The notes beneath the pieces were generated by a model. That model had not been told where the DNA came from. It was given only the letters and a program-made list of their open reading frames with translations, and ran no database searches. A DNA stretch of 41,835 nt, from the NCBI GenBank assembly GCA_947601495.1, contig CANQGE010000012.1:1-41835 (forward strand), written 5' to 3'. The position numbers and the translations under genes are program-made. Numbering within the stretch: the stretch's first letter is position 1; each line of letters starts with the position of its first letter. Positions 1-7,018 of the stretch are shown here, piece by piece. The stretch is from an uncultured Clostridia bacterium. Its GTDB lineage: Bacteria > Bacillota > Clostridia > TANB77 > CAG-508.

Positions 1-660
1 TTTTTCTAAATGGGCATAAATATTAGCAGTAGTAGAATAAGTAGAATGACCTAACCAATCTTGAATTTCTTTCATAGATATTCCTTTAGCAAGTAAAAGA
101 CTTGCACAAGAATGTCTTAATTCATGAAATGTTATTTTTCTTAAAACATCTTTATTATTTCTTATAATTAAAGCAAAGTGGTCTGTTACATATTCTGGTC
201 TAAATAATTTACCCATAGAATCAACACATATATAATCTAAATATTTTTTATTATAACTATTTCCACATAGCTTTTTATTCTCTTCAATTTGTTTTTTATG
301 TTCTTCTAAAAGAACGATTATCTCATCTACTAATGTCAAAGTTCTATAACTAGATTGATTTTTTGTTTTATCTTTCAAAAGTATAACTCTTTTATTATCT
401 TTTCTAGTTTCAATGGCTTTATGCTTAATAGTAATTGTTTTATCTTCAAAATTAAAAGCATCCCATCTTAATCCAATAACTTCACTTCTTCTTAAGCCAT
501 AAAAACTAGTAAGATATATTACAAGTTTTAAAGGATCATCTTTAACAATATCAAAAAGCGTATTTAATTCTGCTTGTGAGTAAAGCTTTCCAATATATTG
601 GTCTTTTTTAGGTCTTTCAATTCTATCAGTATTTTCTTCAATGGATTTTACTAAATTTAA
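1..660 (-). pseudogene. Tyrosine recombinase (phage/ICE integrase), 5'-truncated, running off the window edge
   Basis: Reading the minus strand from 660 to 1 gives an uninterrupted frame of about 220 codons that is clearly the catalytic domain of a tyrosine recombinase. Visible in order are the first catalytic Arg in YGLRRSEVIGLRW, a Lys-containing beta-hairpin region, the HELRHS box (about 109-126), LGHST, and the nucleophile Tyr in TANIYAHL near base 17. All catalytic residues are present, so only a short C-terminal tail lies outside the window. At the other end an in-frame TAG (661-663) sits immediately before the first recognisable codon, and there is no good start codon nearby. The N-terminal core-binding domain is therefore missing or separated. 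The family integrates phages and integrative elements by site-specific recombination. I infer a remnant of a mobile element whose front end was replaced by the higher-GC cassette that follows. It may instead be a frameshifted gene; the upstream frames show no recognisable N-terminal domain. Confidence 0.85.
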
Positions 661-668
661 CTATTTTA

Positions 669-697
669 TTGAATTTTATGTTAACATGTGGTATAAT
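669..697 (+). promoter_or_regulatory. Strong sigma-70/SigA promoter with extended -10
   Basis: TTGAAT (669-674), a 17-bp spacer, then TATAAT (692-697) preceded by TGG, which gives an extended -10. It begins exactly where the integrase frame breaks and points at the 81-aa gene, leaving a leader of about 75 nt. Part of the leader (718-750) can fold, with GTCAA/TTGAC at its base. Confidence 0.75.
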
Positions 698-778
698 ACA
701 ATTAGCAAGTAACCTTGTCAATATCCTCTGGTGAGGCAACAGGGTCTTGACTACATGAAATTTCAGGGGGACAAAAAG

Positions 779-1024
779 ATGAAAATGAGTCAAGAGGAAG
801 CCCGCAACTACATCATGGAAGAACTGGTACCTATGGTTGAGTTATCTTCTCTAGAGAATTACAGCAGTCTGTGCGAAGACTTTGAAGCGCTGGAAATCGC
901 TTTCGCCTCTGGCAACAATTCCCTGATCTTCGCCATGGCAGAATACATTGCATCTCTCGATGGCTTGCTCAACGGGACAGCCGTCAAACAGAAAATCATA
1001 TACAAAGTCCTAGACAAGTCCTAG
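779..1024 (+). CDS. Small protein of unknown function (81 aa), foreign base composition
   Basis: I do not recognise this protein. The frame is open from a GTG at 731, but the ATG at 779 is the better start because AGGGGG (766-770 region) sits about 8 nt upstream. The product is 81 aa, acidic and mostly helical in appearance, without a signal peptide, membrane segment or Cys/His motif. GC is 46% over 781-1020 (counted), against about 20-30% in neighbouring genes, and it uses codons such as GCC, CTC, CTG and CGC that are rare around it. It has its own promoter and a GC-rich terminator. It sits between a truncated integrase and the phosphorylase cassette, so recent acquisition as an independent unit is likely (inference). 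It could be a phage or plasmid accessory protein. Confidence 0.65.
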   Translation: MKMSQEEARNYIMEELVPMVELSSLENYSSLCEDFEALEIAFASGNNSLIFAMAEYIASLDGLLNGTAVKQKIIYKVLDKS

Positions 1025-1058
1025 ACGCACCATTCATCTAAAAAAAACATTCGTTTTT

Positions 1059-1085
1059 CAGCTCGCAGCAGTGGGCTGTTTTTTT
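1059..1085 (+). terminator. Rho-independent terminator of the 81-aa gene
   Basis: CAGCTC (1059-1064) pairs with GGGCTG (1073-1078) with one G-T wobble and an 8-nt loop, followed by seven T (1079-1085). Its higher GC matches the cassette rather than the host background. Confidence 0.75.
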
Positions 1086-1160
1086 GATGTCAAATAAAAA
1101 ACTTTTTCATATTTTTTACGCCTTTGAGGTTTTATATATCAAGCAGTTGTGTTTTTTTGG

Positions 1161-1217
1161 TTAATTTTTAAAGTAAAATCTACTCTTAAAAAAAGTAGAT
1201 TTTACTTTAAAAATTAA
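1161..1217. repeat. Perfect 24-bp inverted repeat (long AT-rich hairpin)
   Basis: Left arm 1161-1184 and right arm 1194-1217 are exact reverse complements over 24 bp with a 9-nt loop (1185-1193). The arms are very AT-rich. It could be a bidirectional terminator, the paired ends of a very small element, or a recombination or regulatory hairpin. The sequence alone does not decide. Confidence 0.85.
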
Positions 1218-1228
1218 GGAAAATCAAT

Positions 1229-1258
1229 AAATCCTATATCTATTGATACAGGATTTTT
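1229..1258 (+). terminator. Terminator-like hairpin upstream of the phosphorylase gene
   Basis: Arms 1229-1240 and 1245-1256 pair at 11 of 12 positions around a 4-nt loop, and the right arm runs into a T tract (1254-1258). It would insulate the next promoter from upstream transcription. Confidence 0.5.
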
Positions 1259-1311
1259 GCTATGATAGAATTAAAGAAAAATGTTATCTAAAATTATGTA
1301 AAGTCTCAAAT

Positions 1312-1340
1312 TTGACAAAAGGCAAATACTAGATTACAAT
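1312..1340 (+). promoter_or_regulatory. SigA-type promoter of the phosphorylase/protease cassette
   Basis: Perfect TTGACA (1312-1317), a 17-bp spacer, TACAAT (1335-1340). The expected transcript starts near 1347 and gives a leader of about 50 nt before the ATG at 1396. Confidence 0.8.
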
Positions 1341-1395
1341 ATAAAACATATTCAAGAGTTTATCAAAGAAAATTTTGCAATTTTGGAGGTAAAGT

Positions 1396-2160
1396 ATGAT
1401 AACAGATACTTTTGATAATAAGTCAGAAGCAAAAATCAATCCTAAATTTAATGAAAAAGCATATAGTTTAGATGTATGTATTTTGACATTTTCAAATGTT
1501 ATCGAAGAATATGTTTTAAACAATTATAAATGTGAAAAAATAGGCGAGATAAAAGATGCAGCAGATACTAGATTTATATATAAAATAGATTATAAAGGTA
1601 AAAAAATTGGTTTCTTTAAAACTTATGTTGGAGCACCATCTTGTGTAGGTTCAATAGAAACATCATCTTCACAAATAAAGACAAAAAAATTTATTATTTT
1701 TGGTGGAGCAGGATGTTTGAATAAAGAAATAGCACACGGTAAAGTTATGGTACCAACAGAAGCATATAGAGATGAAGGCACATCTTATCATTATGCTGAA
1801 GCTAGTGATTATATAAAAGTAAAAAATCATAATATAGTTTCTGAATTTATGAGAGTAAATGAAATACCTTATATTGAAGGAAAAACTTGGACAACAGATG
1901 CTTTTTATAGAGAAACATTAAATAACTTTGAAAAAAGAAAGACTGATGGTTGTATATCTGTTGAAATGGAATGTTCAGCAGTTCAAGCAATGTGTGATTT
2001 TAGAAATTTAGAATTTTATACATTCTTTACAAGTGAAGATTTATTAGATAGTCCAAAATGGGATGAAAGACATAAAAAAGGAGAACTTGAGGGAACACAA
2101 CATGACTCAACACATTTTGATATTGCAATAGAACTTGCTAATTATGTAAGTGAATTATAA
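1396..2160 (+). CDS. Nucleoside phosphorylase family protein (PNP/UDP type)
   Basis: 254 aa. The family splits purine nucleosides or uridine with phosphate to give free base and ribose-1-phosphate. The sequence shows the family landmarks in order: a glycine-rich FGGAGCL phosphate-loop-like segment (about residues 100-106), GTSYHY, WTTDAFYRET, VEMECSA (the Met-Glu ribose-binding signature), and an acidic SEDLL segment where the family carries the base-activating acid. The start is fixed by GGAGGT at 1385-1390, 5 nt before the ATG, with a consensus promoter upstream. The gene heads a co-directional group with an S8-type protease and a 150-aa protein. Base preference (purine or uridine) cannot be told. 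A metabolic salvage role is the default. Its place beside an integrase remnant and a cytosolic protease leaves a conflict-system role open, since PNP-type and subtilase domains both occur as effector modules in NLR-like systems (inference). Confidence 0.85.
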   Translation: MITDTFDNKSEAKINPKFNEKAYSLDVCILTFSNVIEEYVLNNYKCEKIGEIKDAADTRFIYKIDYKGKKIGFFKTYVGAPSCVGSIETSSSQIKTKKFIIFGGAGCLNKEIAHGKVMVPTEAYRDEGTSYHYAEASDYIKVKNHNIVSEFMRVNEIPYIEGKTWTTDAFYRETLNNFEKRKTDGCISVEMECSAVQAMCDFRNLEFYTFFTSEDLLDSPKWDERHKKGELEGTQHDSTHFDIAIELANYVSEL

Positions 2161-2217
2161 ATATTTAAAACAGAGAGATTAATATTAAATATTATTAGAA
2201 AGTAGTGGATTAAGTTT

Positions 2218-2718
2218 ATGAAAGAAGATGAAGATTCTAAAAAATGTAGAAAATGCGTAGAAGAAGAATTGACTAAAAAAAATGAAAAGGGAGAACCTGT
2301 TATAAAAATTGATTCGGAATTTATTGCGCGTTACTTTGGAAAAATGAGTCAAGCAAAGCTTGCCTTAAAAGCATTAAATCCTTTTGAAGATGCACTATTG
2401 ATGAATGGACTTTGTGGAATTGATTGTACAAAATTAGATTTTAGTCATCTAACGCAAGAAGATTGGAAAGAGTTTTTTGCAAAAGTTCCATTTGATTCAG
2501 CAACAAAATTTCCAAAAGAAATTGAGGATAGATTTCAACCACAAGAAATTTTGAGAAGAGGCCAAAATTTTGGATGTGGATTAGGAACTTCATTAACGGC
2601 TTCATTAACGGGAGAAGGCGTTCATATTGCAATAAGGGATGAAAATTGTAATCCAAATTTAATTAGTGATAATATTGTAGATTATACATACAAGAATGAA
2701 AAGCGGAGAAACATTTAA
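2218..2718 (+). CDS. Subtilase-like S8 peptidase, N-terminal part (split by frameshift)
   Basis: 166 codons before the stop at 2716-2718. The last third matches the start of a subtilase catalytic domain: a LTGEGVHIAIRDENCNP segment, where the Asp codon at 2638-2640 (residue 141) aligns with the catalytic Asp of the S8 family. The first 110 residues (an N-terminal CRKC pair, then a segment with LDFSHL) resemble the N-terminal extension I associate with cytosolic S8 proteins of gut Firmicutes, from memory only. There is no signal peptide. Homology continues without a gap in another frame from about 2696, so this is the front half of one gene. The most likely lesion is one extra A in the A4 run at 2699-2702: removing one A reads through into the downstream ORF. 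The ribosome binding site is weak. The gene lies 57 nt after the phosphorylase gene and probably shares its transcript. Confidence 0.7.
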   Translation: MKEDEDSKKCRKCVEEELTKKNEKGEPVIKIDSEFIARYFGKMSQAKLALKALNPFEDALLMNGLCGIDCTKLDFSHLTQEDWKEFFAKVPFDSATKFPKEIEDRFQPQEILRRGQNFGCGLGTSLTASLTGEGVHIAIRDENCNPNLISDNIVDYTYKNEKRRNI

Positions 2719-3751
2719 AGAGGTAAACCCAGATGATTCTGATCATATGCATGGAATAGCAACCACAAGTCTTTTGACTAATGTAGCAAAAGATTCGGAA
2801 ATACATTTTTTTAGTGGTACAATAGAAGATTATGTACAATATATTATTAATCATAATGAAAACTGTGAAGAAAAAGATAAAATACTTGTAGCTTCTGGAA
2901 GTTGGAGAGATAAAAATTTTACAACACATAGAGATGAATTAAGAAAACATGGATGTGAGTTAGTTTGCACTGATAATTTTGATAAAAACTTTAATGAATT
3001 TACAAGTGATATTGAAGGTAAACCAACTGGTTGTCCTATAGATTTTTCAGAAGAAGAAATTAATGAACTAATAGAAATAAACACAAAAGTAAAACTAATT
3101 GGAGCATTAAAAGAAAGAGCAGTTAATGAAACATTAGAAAAACCAGAAAACAAGAATAAAAGCGAAGAAGAAATTAGAGAAATTAGAAGAGAAGTTGAAA
3201 AAAAGATTGAGGCTCAATATAAAGATAAGACCATAGCTCAAATTGAAGAAGAGTTTGATCCTGAAACTAGAGATGATATCAAAAATAAAGCTAAAGAACA
3301 GGTTGAAAATCAAGCTGCCAAAAAAGATAATGTTAAAATTCCAATAAGTAGAACATATTATCAAGTAGGCGAAAATGGTATTGTTTCTAAATATCAATCA
3401 ATATATAGTACTAGCTGGGGAGTTCCACAGGTAGCAGGTTTACTAGCTATATTTAAACAACAATATAGAGATTTAACATTTGAACAATTTTGTGACTTAG
3501 CAAGAGAATCAGCTAAAGATAACGAAATGAAAATAATAGATGTTGAAGGAATGTATAAATTAATTAGTGATAGAGAACGAACACAATCGTCAGACGAAAC
3601 AATAAAAAAAGACGGAACAGCTGATGTTTTCCAGGATAATCAGGTAAAAACTTCTTCAGCAACAAAAGCGAAACAATGCATAGAAAGCGAAAGAATTGGT
3701 GCTACTATAGAAAATACTCAAGAAAATGATAATGTAAAGGAAGAACCATAA
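2696..3751 (+). CDS. Subtilase-like S8 peptidase, C-terminal part (other half of the split gene)
   Basis: This frame is open from 2681 and carries the other two catalytic residues. His is at codon 2750-2752 in DHMHGIATTSLL, and Ser at codon 3413-3415 in YSTSWGVPQVAGLLAIF (the usual GTSMAAPHVAG box in variant form). The ATG at 2696 is probably not a true start because it falls in the overlap with the first half. The oxyanion Asn segment, usually AAGN, appears as ILVASGSWRD, so the Asn may be replaced. Between His and Ser there is a long, highly charged, coiled-coil-like stretch (about residues 130-205 of this ORF), and the C-terminal 60 residues are polar and probably disordered. Without repair of the frame, the Asp lies on a different polypeptide and the protease should be inactive. 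Programmed frameshifting or an assembly indel are alternatives. Confidence 0.7.
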   Translation: MKSGETFKEVNPDDSDHMHGIATTSLLTNVAKDSEIHFFSGTIEDYVQYIINHNENCEEKDKILVASGSWRDKNFTTHRDELRKHGCELVCTDNFDKNFNEFTSDIEGKPTGCPIDFSEEEINELIEINTKVKLIGALKERAVNETLEKPENKNKSEEEIREIRREVEKKIEAQYKDKTIAQIEEEFDPETRDDIKNKAKEQVENQAAKKDNVKIPISRTYYQVGENGIVSKYQSIYSTSWGVPQVAGLLAIFKQQYRDLTFEQFCDLARESAKDNEMKIIDVEGMYKLISDRERTQSSDETIKKDGTADVFQDNQVKTSSATKAKQCIESERIGATIENTQENDNVKEEP

Positions 3752-3757
3752 GAAAAA

Positions 3758-4210
3758 ATGTTAAATGAGAGATATAGAAAAGCAATGTCTGAAACATTGT
3801 ACTATCTAAAAGGAATAAAAGATGAAGATGTAAATAAAATTCCAAAGAGCTTTATAGCTTTTCTTGAAGAGAATTCATTAAAGGACTATGAATGTGATTT
3901 TGATTATACAAAACCACTAAAAGAACTAAAACTTTTAGATGAAACTCGTGGAATAATTTCTTTAATTTGCTTAAATTATTGGTGTGAAACTCCAGAGCAA
4001 AAAGAAAATTTTAAAAAACATCTAAGAGATAATGAAGCAAAATATCAAGAAGAACTAAAGAAAAAATATGATATTAATAACATTTTTAATAAGCCAGAAA
4101 AAAATATTGCTAAAAATAATAATCAAAATGAATTACCAGCTGAAACAGAAAAAGAAAATGTTTTTAAAAAACTATTTAATAAAATATTAAAACTTTTTCA
4201 TATAAAATAA
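3758..4210 (+). CDS. Conserved hypothetical charged protein (150 aa) in the protease cassette
   Basis: No named family is recognised. The protein is helical and rich in Lys and Glu, with a moderately conserved-looking core (YYLKGI, IPKSFIAFLEEN, then ETRGIISLICLNYWCETPEQKENF) and a low-complexity Asn/Glu linker followed by a basic amphipathic C-terminus (KKLFNKILKLFHIK) that might touch membrane (inference). From memory, proteins with the same core recur in gut Clostridia, but I cannot confirm that here. The gene starts 6 nt after the stop of the S8 protease half and ends in a strong terminator, so it is the last gene of the cassette. A partner or inhibitor of the protease would be a reasonable hypothesis. 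Nothing in the sequence proves it. Confidence 0.75.
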   Translation: MLNERYRKAMSETLYYLKGIKDEDVNKIPKSFIAFLEENSLKDYECDFDYTKPLKELKLLDETRGIISLICLNYWCETPEQKENFKKHLRDNEAKYQEELKKKYDINNIFNKPEKNIAKNNNQNELPAETEKENVFKKLFNKILKLFHIK

Positions 4211-4245
4211 AATGATGCACTAAAAAGGTGCATCATTTTATTTTT
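4208..4245. terminator. Bidirectional rho-independent terminator
   Basis: A 13-bp perfect stem (4208-4220 with 4228-4240), a 7-nt loop, then T5 (4241-4245). It overlaps the stop of the 150-aa gene and separates it from the convergent lipoprotein gene. A-rich sequence on the other side lets it work in both directions. Confidence 0.9.
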
Positions 4246-4270
4246 ATATATAAAAACTTAAAATTAATGA

Positions 4271-4837
4271 TTACTTATCCAATTTATTAAAATAGTATGT
4301 ATCGCCAGTAGTGTAATTATGTGCTTGTGCAGTGTTATCATCTATATGTATAAATAACATTTTCATATTAAAAGCATCTGTAATAGTTGATGTTTTATCA
4401 ACACCACCACTAATTAAATAAGTTGGGGAAAGATTAATAGCATAAATATCATTTGTTAGAACAGTACCATTTGAACTTGCAATCATATCGATTACTTTAT
4501 CATAAGATATTTCCAAATAGTCTAGAGCTTCTGCTCCTCTAAGGACTTCCATATTTCCTTTATAATAGTTATCTGTTAAGTTATTTGAACTTTTATACCA
4601 ATAATAAGTATAATCATTTTCAAAAACATAGTAAGAACCGCCAATATCAGAACTTTCCCATCCACCTAAAATATCTTCAATGTTGTTATCATTTACATTA
4701 GTAGTTCCTTCAGTACTACTATCGGTATTTTCTGTATTTGTTGTAGAGTTATTAATAGTTAATGTGCATCCAGTAAGCATTATTGCAGACAATATAATTA
4801 GCTCAACTAAAACAAGCAAAATCTTTGTTTTTTTCAT
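4271..4837 (-). CDS. Predicted lipoprotein of unknown function (188 aa)
   Basis: The N-terminus is a classic lipoprotein signal: MKKTK, a hydrophobic stretch, then the lipobox LTGC with the lipidated Cys at about residue 24. A Thr/Asn/Ser-rich tether (about residues 28-55) is followed by a domain of about 130 aa rich in Tyr and Trp, with a WESSDIGGSYYVFENDYTYYWY stretch broken by turns. It looks like the small beta-rich ligand-binding domains of lipoproteins that begin with a GxW motif. The mature protein should sit on the outer face of the membrane. The start is fixed by GGAGG about 8 nt upstream on the minus strand and by a consensus promoter. It is monocistronic and convergent with the protease cassette. 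No specific function is recognised. Confidence 0.85.
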   Translation of the reverse strand: MKKTKILLVLVELIILSAIMLTGCTLTINNSTTNTENTDSSTEGTTNVNDNNIEDILGGWESSDIGGSYYVFENDYTYYWYKSSNNLTDNYYKGNMEVLRGAEALDYLEISYDKVIDMIASSNGTVLTNDIYAINLSPTYLISGGVDKTSTITDAFNMKMLFIHIDDNTAQAHNYTTGDTYYFNKLDK

Positions 4838-4873
4838 TTTAAACCTCCATTACAATTTATAATATTTAAATTT

Positions 4874-4902
4874 ATAATACAAAAATGTTTTTCTTTTGTC
4901 AA
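4874..4902 (-). promoter_or_regulatory. SigA-type promoter of the lipoprotein gene
   Basis: On the minus strand: TTGACA (4902-4897), a 17-bp spacer, TATTAT (4879-4874), about 37 nt upstream of the ATG. Confidence 0.8.
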
Positions 4903-4964
4903 TTAAAATATAATTATCATAAAATAAAAATTACTTCATATATAAAGTATTAGAGGTGATTTTT

Positions 4965-5873
4965 GTGATATATATAAAATTAGCTGAAAATAAAGAAATT
5001 ATAGATAAGAAAAATATAAATTTTTTAGAGAGAATAAAAAATAGATTTGTGAAAATAAAAGTGGAAATAAATGAAAATAAAACATTAGTTATTATTAATG
5101 ACGTTTCTAATAAAACATTAAACTCATTATCAAAATATATTAAAAAAAACTGTATAAATAAAGTTTGTATTTCTAATAATTTGCAAAATAACAAAATTTT
5201 TATGGAATTCATAAAAAATGAAAATGTAAAAATATTAGATGGAAAGTGGCTTTTTAAGCATTTAGCAAATAATTGCGCAGATTATATATGTAAATGTAAA
5301 AGAGAAAATTTAGCATATCAAGAGGTATCATTTTTAAGTAATGGAATAAGTGATATTGTTGTGGAAAACATAAAAGATATATCTTCTAAAGTTAAAATAT
5401 TAAATGTTATAACGCAAGATGAAAGAAAATTTAGAAAAGTTGAAAGAGAACTATATGAAGAAAAAGGAATTATTCTTAATATGAATAATAATTACAAAAA
5501 AAGTTTAACTAAAAGTGATATAATTTTTAATTTTGATTTTACAGAAGAAGAACTAAATAAATATACTTTGCCAAAAAGGACATGTATTATAAATTTAAAT
5601 GAATCTGTAAAAATAAATTTAAAATCTTTTGAAGGGATAAATGTAGAATTTTTTGAAATACCAATGCCAAGAAAATACTTGAAAAATAGCATATATTTGA
5701 ATGACTTTGATAATTCTGTATTATATGAAAGCTATATTTACAAAAATACAAGCTGTAAAAATATAATAAATGAAATTGAAAAAGATGGTGTTAACATAAG
5801 TTTTTTAAGTGGAAAAAGTGGTAGAATAAGAAAAAATGAATATTTGAATTTATCAAAAAAAATAGCAAATTAA
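4965..5873 (+). CDS. Uncharacterised conserved protein, possible Rossmann-like fold (302 aa)
   Basis: I do not recognise a named family. The GTG at 4965 is chosen because AGAGGTGAT (4952-4960) lies 4 nt upstream; the GTG at 4956 lies inside that ribosome binding site. The N-terminal half alternates short strands and helices (KTLVIINDVSNKTLNSL, then INKVCISNNL). The second half contains VKILNVITQDERKFRKVE and DIIFNFD, which look like successive beta-alpha units of a nucleotide-binding fold, without a clear GxGxxG loop. There is no signal peptide or membrane helix, so it is cytosolic. It lies just upstream of greA, which has its own promoter. Base composition is very AT-rich like its neighbours, so it appears native. 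Confidence 0.7.
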   Translation: MIYIKLAENKEIIDKKNINFLERIKNRFVKIKVEINENKTLVIINDVSNKTLNSLSKYIKKNCINKVCISNNLQNNKIFMEFIKNENVKILDGKWLFKHLANNCADYICKCKRENLAYQEVSFLSNGISDIVVENIKDISSKVKILNVITQDERKFRKVERELYEEKGIILNMNNNYKKSLTKSDIIFNFDFTEEELNKYTLPKRTCIINLNESVKINLKSFEGINVEFFEIPMPRKYLKNSIYLNDFDNSVLYESYIYKNTSCKNIINEIEKDGVNISFLSGKSGRIRKNEYLNLSKKIAN

Positions 5874-5874
5874 C

Positions 5875-5903
5875 TTGACAAATTTAAAAAATAATTTTAT
5901 TAT
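5875..5903 (+). promoter_or_regulatory. SigA-type promoter of greA
   Basis: Perfect TTGACA (5875-5880), a 17-bp spacer, TATTAT (5898-5903). It starts two bases after the preceding stop codon. AGGAGG lies at 5931-5936, upstream of the greA ATG. Confidence 0.8.
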
Positions 5904-5946
5904 ATTTTAGTATATAATAACAAACAAAATAGGAGGTCTTAAAGTT

Positions 5947-6423
5947 ATGGGAGAAAAAGAATTCTTATTAACACAAGAAGGATATGACAATCTAGAAAAG
6001 GAGTTAGAAAAACTAAAAACCGAAGTAAGATATGAAATAGCTGAAAGAATAAAAGTAGCTTTAGGCTTTGGTGATTTATCAGAAAACTCAGAATATGATG
6101 AAGCAAAAAATGCTCAAGCAGCTAATGAAATAAAAATTGCTGAATTAGAAGAAAAAATTAAATATGCAAAAATTATAGATGAATCTGAAATAGATACAGA
6201 AGTAGTTCAAGTTGGAAACATTGTAAAAGTTCTAGATATGGAATATGATGAAACGATTGAATACACAATAGTTGGTTCAACAGAAGTAGATACTGCAACA
6301 AATAAAATATCTAATGAATCTCCAATAGGAAAAGCTTTACTAGGTAAAAAGAGAAATAATATAGTAGAAGTTCAAGCTCCTGTTGGAATTATAAAATTAA
6401 AAATATTATCAATAAAAAAATAA
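5947..6423 (+). CDS. greA: Transcription elongation factor GreA
   Basis: 158 aa, the usual GreA length. GreA enters the secondary channel of RNA polymerase and stimulates cleavage of backtracked RNA. Residues 1-75 form the N-terminal coiled coil, starting with [19 protein letters not shown] and carrying the tip signature [13 protein letters not shown] with the acidic residues that support cleavage. Residues 80-158 are the C-terminal FKBP-like domain, with [10 protein letters not shown] and an ending typical of the family. A consensus promoter and an AGGAGG site precede the ATG, and a terminator follows, so the gene is monocistronic. In many Clostridia greA lies next to lysS or dusB; neither is here. 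Confidence 0.96.
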   Translation: MGEKEFLLTQEGYDNLEKELEKLKTEVRYEIAERIKVALGFGDLSENSEYDEAKNAQAANEIKIAELEEKIKYAKIIDESEIDTEVVQVGNIVKVLDMEYDETIEYTIVGSTEVDTATNKISNESPIGKALLGKKRNNIVEVQAPVGIIKLKILSIKK

Positions 6424-6430
6424 ATTTTAA

Positions 6431-6462
6431 GGGGATATATGAATTTCATATACCCTCTTTTT
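6431..6462 (+). terminator. Terminator of greA
   Basis: A near-palindrome centred on GAATTC (GGGGATATATGAA with TTCATATACCCTC, one mismatch) is followed by TTTTT. It lies 8 nt after the greA stop. Confidence 0.75.
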
Positions 6463-6489
6463 GTATATAAAAATGGGGAGGAAAATTAA

Positions 6490-6924
6490 ATGAAGAGAAC
6501 AAGAGTAGCAGGTTTAATAGAAATGGAAAACGGATATGCACTAATGCATAGAATGAATGTAAAGCCAAGCGATAATCCAAAAAAACCTTATGGAGATTAT
6601 TATGTTTTTCCAGGAGGTGGATTAGAAGAAAATGAAACTTTAGAAGAGTGCGCTAAAAGAGAAATCTTAGAAGAATTTGGAATAAATGTTGATGTAAAAG
6701 AGCAAATATGCTTTAGAACAATAGAAAATGAATTAGATGAATATTTATATAGATGTGAATATATAAGTGGAAAATTGGGAACAGGAACAGGACCTGAATT
6801 TTCAAATGATCCAAAATATGCAGATAGAGGCAGTTACATCCCAGTTATTGTTCCTAAATCAGAAATAAAAAATATAAGACTTTTGCCAGAAAATTTTAAA
6901 GAAAATATTTTAAAAATATTGTAA
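6490..6924 (+). CDS. Nudix hydrolase
   Basis: 144 aa, one Nudix domain. The complete Nudix box GX5EX7REUXEEXGU is visible (residues about 43-65, from GGGLEENETLEECAKRE through ILEEFGI), so the metal-binding Glu residues are intact. The family hydrolyses nucleoside diphosphates linked to another moiety; the exact substrate cannot be told from the box. The N-terminus (RTRVAGLIEMENGYALMHR) is the usual first beta strand. GGGGAGG lies about 9 nt before the ATG. The gene stands alone between the greA terminator and pyrH and has no obvious partner. A housekeeping nucleotide-sanitising role is a fair guess. Confidence 0.9.
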   Translation: MKRTRVAGLIEMENGYALMHRMNVKPSDNPKKPYGDYYVFPGGGLEENETLEECAKREILEEFGINVDVKEQICFRTIENELDEYLYRCEYISGKLGTGTGPEFSNDPKYADRGSYIPVIVPKSEIKNIRLLPENFKENILKIL

Positions 6925-7018
6925 AAAAATAGTGTAAAAAAAATTGTTTTATGATAGAATACAAAAAGTATAATAGGATAATATTGGTTATCCACAAATA
7001 AAAATAAAGGAGAAAAAA

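Larger units (their letters stand above)
1025..1395. other. Intergenic stretch with three hairpins and a promoter
   Basis: No gene is supported in these 371 bases. They hold the terminator of the small gene, a perfect 24-bp inverted repeat (1161-1217), a second terminator-like hairpin (1229-1258) and the promoter of the phosphorylase gene (1312-1340). A short minus-strand ORF at 1329-1523 overlaps the promoter and the start of the phosphorylase gene and is not supported. Confidence 0.6.

Noticed and set aside
2851-3153. Minus-strand ORFs (100 aa here, 87 aa at 3134-3397) over the S8 gene
   Set aside because: They overlap the better-supported protease ORF and resemble reversed Glu/Lys-rich sequence (runs of Phe, Leu and Ser).
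5911-5920. TATAAT-like box at 5913-5918 as the greA -10
   Set aside because: It would leave a 32-bp spacer from TTGACA; TATTAT at 5898-5903 gives exactly 17 bp.
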